Assembly: GCA_947306285.1 (NCBI GenBank)
Contig: CAMZGB010000052.1
Span: 1-6,784, forward strand
Reading direction: 5' to 3'
From: an uncultured Lachnospira sp.
GTDB taxonomy: Bacteria > Bacillota > Clostridia > Lachnospirales > Lachnospiraceae
Length of the DNA stretch: 6,784 bases
Part shown: positions 1 to 4,481 of the stretch, piece after piece
How the letters are laid out: every line of letters starts with the position of its first letter
How positions within the stretch are numbered: the stretch's first letter is position 1
Translations under genes and position numbers: made by a program
The notes under the pieces: generated by a model
What the model was told of the DNA's origin: nothing
What the model saw: the letters and a program-made list of their open reading frames with translations, nothing else
The model's database searches: none

Positions 1-676
1 CCTCATCATCAGAAGCTTTTCTTACAACTCCACCTTTCTTTCCATCAGAAACTGGACCTGTAATCTTTCTACCCTTCTTCTTAGGCTTAGCAGGTTTTTC
101 TTCCTTCTTCTCGATTGGCTCTTCAACAGCTTTCTCTTCAGTCTTCTTCTCAGTCTCCTTAGCCTTTGTTGCAGCCTCGTCAGTAGTTTTCTTCTTTCTC
201 TTCTTCTTTTTAGTGCCGTCTACACCCTCCGAAGAACTTGATTTTTTCTTGCGTTTCTTGTGCTCACCGTGATGTTTGTGTTCACTTGAACTTCTATGTT
301 TACGCTTTTTCTTTCCGTCCTTAGAACCTTCGCCTGTCTTTAATACACCACGACTAGTGATAATTACACGTGGTTTTTTCTCTTCTTCTTTTTCTTCATC
401 TGAAGATTCTTCAGACTCTTCTTTTGTTTCTTCTTTTTCTTCAGTCTTCTTTGTAGACTTTTTAGTTGTTTTCTTCTTTGGCTTCTCTTCTTTATCATCA
501 GCTTTCGCTTTAGACTTAGAAGCTCCGCCAAAATGCTTTCTTACTTTTTCAATGTTGTCATCTTCAATTGAACTTTGTGCTTTGACTTCGACGCCTTCAC
601 CAGCGAGGAATTCAACTACATCTTTACTTTTAACGTCCAATTCTTTGGCAACTTCATGAACTCGCATTTTTGCCAT
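1..676 (-). CDS. infB: Translation initiation factor IF-2, N-terminal part (runs off left edge)
   Basis: IF-2 is the GTPase that brings fMet-tRNA to the 30S subunit. Only 225 N-terminal residues are visible; the reading frame is open to base 1, so the G domain lies outside the window. Residues 1-50 form the IF2_N fold (MAKMRVHEVAKEL, then a DVVEFL and VRKHFGG pattern). Residues about 52-225 are a low-complexity linker of alternating Lys and Glu with a His/Lys/Arg/Ser cluster at 126-149. A short ordered-looking PRVIITSRG segment sits at 102-110. The ATG at 676 is chosen because GGAGG at 685-689 lies 8 nt upstream, and because MAKMRVHEVA is the usual IF-2 beginning. The gene starts 3 nt after the nusA stop, so it is translationally close-coupled to nusA. 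The linker is long and charged, as is common in Firmicutes and Lachnospiraceae IF-2. Identity is firm from the N-terminal domain and the operon position. Confidence 0.95.
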   Translation of the reverse strand, partial: MAKMRVHEVAKELDVKSKDVVEFLAGEGVEVKAQSSIEDDNIEKVRKHFGGASKSKAKADDKEEKPKKKTTKKSTKKTEEKEETKEESEESSDEEKEEEKKPRVIITSRGVLKTGEGSKDGKKKRKHRSSSEHKHHGEHKKRKKKSSSSEGVDGTKKKKRKKKTTDEAATKAKETEKKTEEKAVEEPIEKKEEKPAKPKKKGRKITGPVSDGKKGGVVRKASDDE

Positions 677-679
677 AGT

Positions 680-1939
680 TTATTCCTCCTCTTTGTCGTC
701 TTCGTCCTTTTCTTCTTTATCTTCTTTCTTGTCGTCTTCTTTTTCTTCTACTTCGTCGTCATACTCAGCATCGTACTCTTCCTCTTCGTCGTACTCGTCT
801 TCGTATTCCATATCGTACTCTTCATCGTACTCGTCATCATATTCGCCATCATAGTACTCATCATCATAGAAGTCTTCTTCGTCGAATACGTACTGGATGC
901 CCTCTTCCTTAGCCTGGCTCTCGCTCTTGATGTCAATCTTGTACTCAGTAAGCTTAGCAGCAAGACGTGCGTTCTGACCTTCTTTACCGATTGCAAGTGA
1001 AAGCTGTGAATCTGGAACGATTACTGTAGCTTCCTTGTTTTCTGGATCAGCCAAAACGTCGATAACCTTTGATGGGCTAAGAGCGTTCTCAATCAAGATA
1101 GCTGGGTTGTTACTCCATGTAACGATATCAATCTTCTCGTTTTGAAGTTCGTCAACAACAGCGTTAACTCTCTCGCCGTTAACACCTACACATGCACCTA
1201 CAGCATCCACATCTTCGTTGTGTGAATAAACTGAAATCTTTGAACGTGAACCAGCTTCACGAGCCACGCCCTTAATCTCAACTGTACCGTCTGCTATTTC
1301 TGAAACTTCAAGTTCGAATAACTTTCTAACTAACTCTGCATGAGTTCTAGAAACGATAATTCTAGGACCACGCTTCTCATTCTTAACATCAACCACGTAT
1401 AGTTTGATTCTATCGTGTGGTCTGAAGTGCTCACCTGGAGCCTGCTCTTTGTCAGTAAGAATTGTGTCAGCATTGTCTAGGCTGATGTTGATTGTTCTTC
1501 CATTGATTCTCTGAACAATACCAGTGATAAGCTGACCTTTCTTCTCGATGTATTTGTCGTATACACTCTTTCTCTCTTCTTCTTTAAGTTTCTGAAGGAT
1601 ACCATTCTTCGCACTTGAAATAGCAATACGTCCGAAGTCTTTTGAATCAACCTCAACTTCTACTGTATCGCCTAGTTTTGCTTTTGGATCAATAAGCTTA
1701 GCGTCTTCCAAAGTAATCTCTGAAATGTCGTCCATGCTCTCCTCAACAACTTCCTTCACTGAATAAACGTGATACTCACCAGTCTCACGGTCAATTACTA
1801 CATGAGAGTTTTCTTCCTTCTTAAAGTTGTTCTTGTACGCAACCTGAAGGTTTGTCTCAATCACGTCGAATAAAACATCTTTCTCAATGCCTTTTTCCTT
1901 TGATAGTGCCTCAATAATTTTCATAAATTCACTTGCCAT
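680..1939 (-). CDS. nusA: Transcription termination/antitermination factor NusA with acidic Tyr-rich tail
   Basis: NusA binds RNA polymerase and nascent RNA and modulates pausing, termination and antitermination. The 419 residues show the N-terminal RNAP-binding domain (about 1-130), an S1 domain (about 134-198, GIVQRINGRTINISL), KH1 (about 205-280, GxxG at 252-255 within GACVGVNGERV) and KH2 (about 285-345, GxxG at 318-321 within LAIGKEGQNARLAAKL). Residues 1-350 align closely to the Bacillus subtilis NusA pattern. Residues 353-419 are an extra Asp/Glu/Tyr tail ending in Lys/Asp/Glu, unlike the folded AR repeats of E. coli NusA. The ATG at 1939 follows AGGAGG (1951-1956) by 11 nt. The rimP TAG stop overlaps that Shine-Dalgarno sequence, leaving a 15-nt gap between the genes. 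The last codons (GAG GAG GAA TAA) provide the infB ribosome binding site. Confidence 0.97.
   Translation of the reverse strand: MASEFMKIIEALSKEKGIEKDVLFDVIETNLQVAYKNNFKKEENSHVVIDRETGEYHVYSVKEVVEESMDDISEITLEDAKLIDPKAKLGDTVEVEVDSKDFGRIAISSAKNGILQKLKEEERKSVYDKYIEKKGQLITGIVQRINGRTINISLDNADTILTDKEQAPGEHFRPHDRIKLYVVDVKNEKRGPRIIVSRTHAELVRKLFELEVSEIADGTVEIKGVAREAGSRSKISVYSHNEDVDAVGACVGVNGERVNAVVDELQNEKIDIVTWSNNPAILIENALSPSKVIDVLADPENKEATVIVPDSQLSLAIGKEGQNARLAAKLTEYKIDIKSESQAKEEGIQYVFDEEDFYDDEYYDGEYDDEYDEEYDMEYEDEYDEEEEYDAEYDDEVEEKEDDKKEDKEEKDEDDKEEE
683..883 (-). repeat. Low-complexity acidic tail of NusA with a degenerate 12-bp period
   Basis: This segment encodes NusA residues 353-419. Tyrosines fall at residues 363, 367, 371, 375, 379 and 383, exactly four residues apart, in a D/E-rich background, with two more at 389 and 393. 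At the DNA level this is a degenerate 12-bp tandem repeat (plus strand, variants of tcgtactcttca). The last 24 residues (396-419) contain no tyrosine and consist of Lys, Asp, Glu and a single Val. Such a repeat could change length by slippage; whether it does is not visible here. Confidence 0.8.
685..690 (-). promoter_or_regulatory. infB ribosome binding site inside the last nusA codons
   Basis: The minus strand reads AGGAGG at 690-685, 8 nt before the infB ATG. These bases are also part of the C-terminal Glu codons of nusA, so the acidic end of NusA and the initiation signal of infB are encoded by the same bases. Confidence 0.85.
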
Positions 1940-1954
1940 TTTTCTAATATCCTC

Positions 1955-2422
1955 CTAAAACTCAAAATATTCTCTAGCCAGAGAAACATTTGCTCTGTCT
2001 AACTTTATTTCATTACCTTCTTCTATTTCAATGGTAATAGTTTCTTCATCGTATCCTTTAAGCTGTCCAACCCATTCTTTTTCGCCTTCCAAGGCTTTGT
2101 ACAAATGAATTTCCACAACCTTTTCCATGTTTCTATCGAAGTCTCGATCCTTTTTCATCGGCCTGCCAAGTCCCGGCGAACTGACTTCTAGGATATACTG
2201 TTCATCGATAAAGTCTTTTTCATCTAGTTTGTCGCTAAGTGGCCTTGAAACTGACTCTAAATCATCAATTGTTATGCCACCTGGTTTGTCCACAAAAACC
2301 CTTAAATAATGGCTATTTCCCTCTTTGACGAACTCGGTGTCTACAAACTCGAAGCCTTTCTCGTCTATAAGGGGCATTACCAGTTCTTCAGTCTTTGCCT
2401 CAACATCTTTTCGTTTAGACAT
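1955..2422 (-). CDS. rimP: Ribosome maturation factor RimP
   Basis: RimP assists maturation of the 30S subunit and is cytoplasmic. The 155-residue length is normal for the family. Family marks are visible: an N-terminal half with LRVFVDKPGGITIDDLESVS (residues 40-59), then the YILEVSSPGLGRPM signature (76-89), then a C-terminal small beta-barrel (about 100-150, WVGQLKGYDEETITIEI). The ATG at 2422 has AGGAG at 2428-2432, five nt away. The stop codon TAG (1957-1955) overlaps the nusA Shine-Dalgarno sequence. The gene is first in the rimP-nusA-infB operon. Its promoter and a structured leader lie upstream (2423-2645). Confidence 0.97.
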   Translation of the reverse strand: MSKRKDVEAKTEELVMPLIDEKGFEFVDTEFVKEGNSHYLRVFVDKPGGITIDDLESVSRPLSDKLDEKDFIDEQYILEVSSPGLGRPMKKDRDFDRNMEKVVEIHLYKALEGEKEWVGQLKGYDEETITIEIEEGNEIKLDRANVSLAREYFEF

Positions 2423-2611
2423 ATAATCTCCTAACTACTAGTATCGAGTTTCGTTTACGAAACTCGGCAACGCTTTCGCGTCGCTGAAAGCGACATTTAC
2501 CGCTGCGAAAGCGGTTGCATCCGTCAGGTGCTCTCTTGCATGATTGCAAATCATGCAAAAGAGCAAACCTTTGCGGTTTGCTCTCTCGTTTCACTAGTAT
2601 TCTTTTTACGA
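2423..2611 (-). promoter_or_regulatory. Structured 5' leader of the rimP-nusA-infB operon
   Basis: The interval runs from the predicted transcription start (about 2610) to the rimP ATG, about 188 nt without a convincing ORF. Most of it can fold. Visible stems on the DNA: 2445-2453 with 2458-2466 (9 bp, loop TTTA); 2471-2477 with 2486-2492 (7 bp); 2499-2504 with 2510-2515 (6 bp); 2530-2544 with 2550-2564 (14 of 15 positions paired, loop TGCAA); 2560-2569 with 2575-2584 (10 bp, loop TTTGC). The last two stems share bases 2560-2564, so they exclude each other. On the minus strand the 2560-2584 hairpin comes first and is followed by TTTT, a possible weak terminator. A regulatory role is inference; I recognise no named riboswitch or ribosomal-protein leader. 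Confidence 0.6.
2437..2600. repeat. Hairpin cluster flanked by an 8-bp direct repeat ACTAGTAT
   Basis: ACTAGTAT occurs at 2437-2444 and again at 2593-2600, bounding 148 bp made almost wholly of palindromes. This looks like a small palindromic insertion element with a target-site duplication. However, ACTAGT is itself palindromic, so the two copies could instead pair as the closing stem of a multibranched RNA. CGAG (2445-2448) can also pair with CTCG (2585-2588) just inside. No transposase or clear terminal inverted repeats are present, so any element would be non-autonomous. Confidence 0.5.
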
Positions 2612-2616
2612 TAGCC

Positions 2617-2645
2617 ATTATATAGGCTACAATGCCCATTGTCAA
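2617..2645 (-). promoter_or_regulatory. Perfect sigma-A promoter for the rimP operon
   Basis: On the minus strand TTGACA (2645-2640) is followed by exactly 17 bp and TATAAT (2622-2617), with no deviation from consensus. Predicted transcription start is about 2610. The -35 box begins 3 bases beyond the stop codon of the upstream SDR gene. The -10 box lies in the centre of an inverted repeat TAGCC-N8-GGCTA (2612-2629). Confidence 0.9.
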
Positions 2646-2648
2646 GGC

Positions 2649-3464
2649 TTATTTGACGTTCTCAAACAGTTTCATTTTTGAATGTTTTACCTTAATTTCG
2701 TACCATTTTACGCTTAAGTTAGGGAACAATCTACTGAATTTGTCCATCTTTTTTGCATCCCGTCCAATAACACTTCTAACTTTTTGCTTTAAAATCTTTT
2801 TAGTTATTTTTTCAGCCGCCTTTTCAGGGGTCAATTTTATTTTCTTAAATAGCTTTTTATCAATTGTCTTATATTGATTTCTAAAATATTCCGTCTGAAC
2901 AAATCCGGGAATCATATATCCCACATACATTTCACGCCCAAGTTCTGCCACTAAGCTCTTTGAATATGAAAGTAACGCCGCCTGACTTTCCGAGTGCGCC
3001 GAAGTACCCACAAGTGGAACTAATGCATCAGCACTTACAATATTTACAATACCTGGCATATTTGATTCTCTTATAATAGGAAGAAGTGTATTAACTGCGT
3101 ATCTATATGAGTAATAATTAACATCAAATGTTTCGCGGATCACTTCTTCTTTAAAGTTTGCAATTCTCTGAAGCATTGGAAGTGTTCCAACATTATTAAT
3201 AAGAAGATCAATTGTTATTCCCTCTTCTTTTAATTCCATAGCCAAAACGTCCCAGTTTTCTTCTTCGCTCACGTCGAAAGCTCGGTACTCAAAGAAATCC
3301 GTCATATAGGTAAGATTGCTTTTTACATAGTGTAATTTCTCCTCAGATTGGCCGATTCCTATCACGCGACAGCCATAATATCTGATAAGTTTTTCAGTTA
3401 GAGCCCTACCTATTCCAGACGATGCTCCCGTTATTAAAACTGTTTTATTCCTAATCCATTCCAT
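2649..3464 (-). CDS. Short-chain dehydrogenase/reductase family protein with altered catalytic residues
   Basis: This is a Rossmann-fold SDR protein of 271 residues, slightly longer than the usual 250. The nucleotide-binding motif TGASSGIG is at residues 12-19, Asp64 occupies the usual adenine-contacting FDV position, NNVG (90-93) corresponds to NNAG, and Asn116 and Ser144 match the conserved structural Asn and catalytic Ser. The expected YxxxK is HSESQ (His157 and Gln161), confirmed by the codons CAC (2996-2994) and CAG (2984-2982). Residues 186-191 show the PGxxxT loop. The fold is therefore firm but standard SDR chemistry is doubtful, and the substrate is unknown. The tail after about 200 is rich in Lys with no membrane segment. 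The ATG at 3464 has only a weak Shine-Dalgarno (AGAG about 8 nt upstream). The gene diverges from the tRNA-Glu gene. Confidence 0.9.
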   Translation of the reverse strand: MEWIRNKTVLITGASSGIGRALTEKLIRYYGCRVIGIGQSEEKLHYVKSNLTYMTDFFEYRAFDVSEEENWDVLAMELKEEGITIDLLINNVGTLPMLQRIANFKEEVIRETFDVNYYSYRYAVNTLLPIIRESNMPGIVNIVSADALVPLVGTSAHSESQAALLSYSKSLVAELGREMYVGYMIPGFVQTEYFRNQYKTIDKKLFKKIKLTPEKAAEKITKKILKQKVRSVIGRDAKKMDKFSRLFPNLSVKWYEIKVKHSKMKLFENVK

Positions 3465-3497
3465 AACTGACTCTACTTTAACATTTACAGAAAACTA

Positions 3498-3525
3498 TTG
3501 CAAATTCATAGATTATTGTTATAAT
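3498..3525 (+). promoter_or_regulatory. Promoter of the tRNA-Glu gene
   Basis: TTGCAA (3498-3503), 16 bp, then a perfect TATAAT (3520-3525). The predicted start is about 3531-3533, a few bases before the mature tRNA 5' end at 3539. Confidence 0.65.
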
Positions 3526-3538
3526 AAGTCTTGGTCTT

Positions 3539-3610
3539 GGCTCGTTGGTCAAGTGGTTAAGACGCCGCCCTCTCAAGGCGGAATCAGGGGTTCAATTCCC
3601 CTACGAGCTG
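3539..3610 (+). tRNA. tRNA-Glu, anticodon CUC
   Basis: A full cloverleaf can be drawn. The acceptor stem is 3539-3545 with 3603-3609 (outermost pair G-U). The D arm is 3548-3550 with 3561-3563. The anticodon stem is 3565-3569 with 3577-3581, with a seven-base loop carrying CTC at 3572-3574. The variable loop is 4 nt. The T arm is 3586-3590 with 3598-3602, loop TTCAATT. The discriminator is G3610. CTC reads GAG codons, hence glutamate. No CCA is encoded (TAA follows), so CCA must be added enzymatically. It is a lone tRNA on the strand opposite to all neighbouring proteins, with its own promoter and terminator. Confidence 0.95.
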
Positions 3611-3611
3611 T

Positions 3612-3640
3612 AAAAAGCACTCCAAACGGAGTGCTTTTTT
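3612..3640. terminator. Bidirectional terminator between tRNA-Glu and the nitroreductase gene
   Basis: Stem GCACTCC (3617-3623) with GGAGTGC (3628-3634), loop AAAC, flanked by AAAAA on the left and TTTTTT on the right. It therefore presents a hairpin plus T-run on both strands. It lies 1 base after the tRNA and 2 bases after the nitroreductase stop codon and serves both convergent units. Confidence 0.9.
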
Positions 3641-3642
3641 AT

Positions 3643-4122
3643 TTATTCACGCCAATCTTCTGCTGGCATTCCGAGTGATAACATACACTCTACTGAATAT
3701 TTTTCTTCTATATTAAGTTTAGATTTAATTAAGTCTGCTGTCAGTTCTCCTGTCTCATCAAGGTATCTACCTCTCACTTGAACCCAGCAGTTTCCAACAC
3801 CTAGTTCAGTTGCTTGAAGCTGCATAATCATCATTGCAATTGAGCAATCCTCAATCCATGTATCAGAAAGCTCACTATCACCCACAACTACTATCGCTGC
3901 ATTTGCACCAGCTAGTATTTGTGATCCATGGCTCCTTGTGTTTGATAGGTATTCTAGATTTTCTTTATCACGGACAGGTATTAGTTTTACTGGTTTTTTG
4001 TTACGTCCACTTGGTGCAAGTTTACCTGCTTCTATTATTTTATCTAGTGTTTCTTGTGGTATTTGTTCATCCGTATATTTTCGAATACTTTTTCTCTTTT
4101 TTAATATTTCCATTAAATTCAC
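3643..4122 (-). CDS. Nitroreductase family protein (small, FMN-dependent oxidoreductase)
   Basis: Small nitroreductase-fold flavoprotein, expected to use FMN and NAD(P)H to reduce nitro compounds, quinones or similar acceptors; the physiological substrate cannot be read from sequence. Family marks are the N-terminal RKSIRKYTDEQIP with the phosphate-binding Arg/Ser/Arg pattern, AGKLAPSGRNKKP, a central IEDCSIAMMIMQLQATELGVGNCWVQ helix region, and a C-terminal SLGMPAEDW where family members usually have the LGxP motif. Start choice: the longest frame begins at a TTG (4137) lying inside the Shine-Dalgarno sequence itself (GGAGG, 4131-4135). GTG at 4122 has an 8-nt spacing and gives 159 residues; the ATG at 4113 would be 17 nt away. 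GTG is therefore preferred. About 159 residues is at the short end for the family. The gene ends at the bidirectional terminator. Confidence 0.9.
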   Translation of the reverse strand: MNLMEILKKRKSIRKYTDEQIPQETLDKIIEAGKLAPSGRNKKPVKLIPVRDKENLEYLSNTRSHGSQILAGANAAIVVVGDSELSDTWIEDCSIAMMIMQLQATELGVGNCWVQVRGRYLDETGELTADLIKSKLNIEEKYSVECMLSLGMPAEDWRE

Positions 4123-4155
4123 TTTTAATTCCTCCAAAAAACAATAACTGTTTAT

Positions 4156-4161
4156 ATTCTA
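4156..4161 (-). promoter_or_regulatory. Possible -10 box of the nitroreductase gene
   Basis: The minus strand carries TAGAAT in an AT-rich tract, 33 nt upstream of the proposed GTG start. No good -35 box is found at the right distance, so this is only tentative. Read-through from the small peptide transcript upstream is an alternative. Confidence 0.3.
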
Positions 4162-4170
4162 TCATATATC

Positions 4171-4199
4171 TTGATTTTCTTATAAAAATAATATATATT
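4171..4199 (+). promoter_or_regulatory. Plus-strand promoter for the proposed antitoxin RNA
   Basis: TTGATT (4171-4176), 17 bp, TATATT (4194-4199). The predicted start is about 4206. It points toward the small peptide gene and toward the strong plus-strand terminator at 4248-4279. The region is AT-rich, so chance matches are a concern; spacing and downstream terminator raise confidence. Confidence 0.5.
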
Positions 4200-4205
4200 A
4201 AAGAC

Positions 4206-4279
4206 ACAGGAGCTATCCCTATACGGTTAGCCCTGGTTGGTTATATTAAAATAACCGCGCGAGGCGCGGTTATTTTTTT
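4206..4279 (+). ncRNA. Proposed small antisense RNA (type I antitoxin candidate), about 74 nt
   Basis: The unit is bounded by a sigma-A-like promoter at 4171-4199 and a hairpin plus seven T residues at 4248-4279. It contains no ORF. It converges on the small peptide gene and overlaps the last codons and 3' end of that transcript, the geometry of the Bacillus txpA/ratA and bsrG/SR4 type I modules. Its 5' portion (4209-4235) repeats, in the same RNA sense, the 5' leader of the peptide mRNA. Existence of the RNA and the antitoxin role are inference. Confidence 0.45.
4248..4279. terminator. GC-rich hairpin terminator shared by the convergent transcripts
   Basis: The 13-bp stem pairs 4248-4260 with 4264-4276, loop GAG. 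On the plus strand it is followed by a T-run (4273-4279), a strong intrinsic terminator. On the minus strand only TTTT then AATAT follows, so termination of the peptide mRNA may be partial. The stop codon of the small peptide (4270-4272) lies within the stem. Confidence 0.85.
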
Positions 4280-4350
4280 GCGTCCAAAAGGACAATGATA
4301 ACAATCATGAGTAGTTGCAAAAATGTGGTCATACACTCAAACATATTCAT
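4270..4350 (-). CDS. Small hydrophobic peptide, holin-like / type I toxin candidate
   Basis: The peptide has 26 residues, starting MNMFECMTTFLQLLM, followed by a hydrophobic run IVIIVLL and the charged end DAKK. This gives one short membrane segment (about residues 9-22) and a basic C terminus, the style of small membrane-acting toxins in Firmicutes (putative holin-like toxin, TxpA/BsrG-type). Support for translation: an unusually strong Shine-Dalgarno (GGGAGGGGGTGAT at 4354-4366, matching the 16S 3' tail over many bases) and ATG at 4350. It has its own promoter (4435-4463), a leader of about 78 nt and a terminator hairpin overlapping its stop. It lies between polC and the nitroreductase gene, inside the inverted repeat at 4209-4425. 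Family assignment is by shape, not by firm homology. Confidence 0.65.
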   Translation of the reverse strand: MNMFECMTTFLQLLMIVIIVLLDAKK

Positions 4351-4434
4351 ATTATCACCCCCTCCCTTCAATAATCATTACATTATCTAGGTCAGGGCTA
4401 ACCGCATAGCGTACAGGATAACTCCCGCTCTGCA

Positions 4435-4463
4435 ATTATACTCGTTTTGTTGTCACTTTGCAA
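4435..4463 (-). promoter_or_regulatory. Promoter of the small hydrophobic peptide gene
   Basis: On the minus strand TTGCAA (4463-4458), 17 bp, and a perfect TATAAT (4440-4435). The predicted start is about 4428, just upstream of the right arm of the inverted repeat (4393-4425), so that arm forms the 5' end of the mRNA. Confidence 0.7.
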
Positions 4464-4481
4464 CATTTTGTTTATATGATT

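Larger units (their letters stand above)
4209..4425. repeat. Long imperfect inverted repeat enclosing the small peptide gene
   Basis: The left arm is 4209-4235 and the right arm 4393-4425. CGGTTAGCCCTG (4224-4235) is a perfect 12-bp inverted match to 4393-4404. The next 5 positions match at 4, the right arm then has 6 extra bases (4410-4415), and the outer 10 bp (4209-4218 against 4416-4425) match at 9. Because the promoters converge, both RNAs begin with nearly the same sequence, and a full-length peptide mRNA would contain both complementary arms. Confidence 0.85.

Noticed and set aside
276..1000. Two plus-strand ORFs rich in Phe, Ser, Val and Leu that look like membrane proteins
   Set aside because: They are antisense shadows of the Glu/Lys/Asp-rich infB linker and NusA tail. 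Poly-acidic and poly-basic codons read on the other strand give Phe, Leu, Ser and Val. No ribosome binding site or promoter supports them.
2445..2584. Possible CRISPR-like array in the hairpin cluster
   Set aside because: The palindromes differ from each other in sequence and length, there are no uniform spacers, and no cas genes are present.
2415..2645. A 76-residue minus-strand ORF rich in Arg and Lys across the rimP leader
   Set aside because: Its ATG lies upstream of the predicted transcription start, inside the promoter, and its codons come from the hairpin arms. It overlaps the rimP start out of frame and has no family features.
4135..4137. TTG at 4137 as the nitroreductase start
   Set aside because: It lies in the Shine-Dalgarno sequence GGAGG itself; the GTG at 4122 has the correct 8-nt spacing.
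3834..4298. A 154-residue plus-strand ORF with hydrophobic stretches
   Set aside because: It is antisense to the well-supported nitroreductase gene over most of its length and crosses the promoter and terminator of the proposed small RNA. It has no ribosome binding site.
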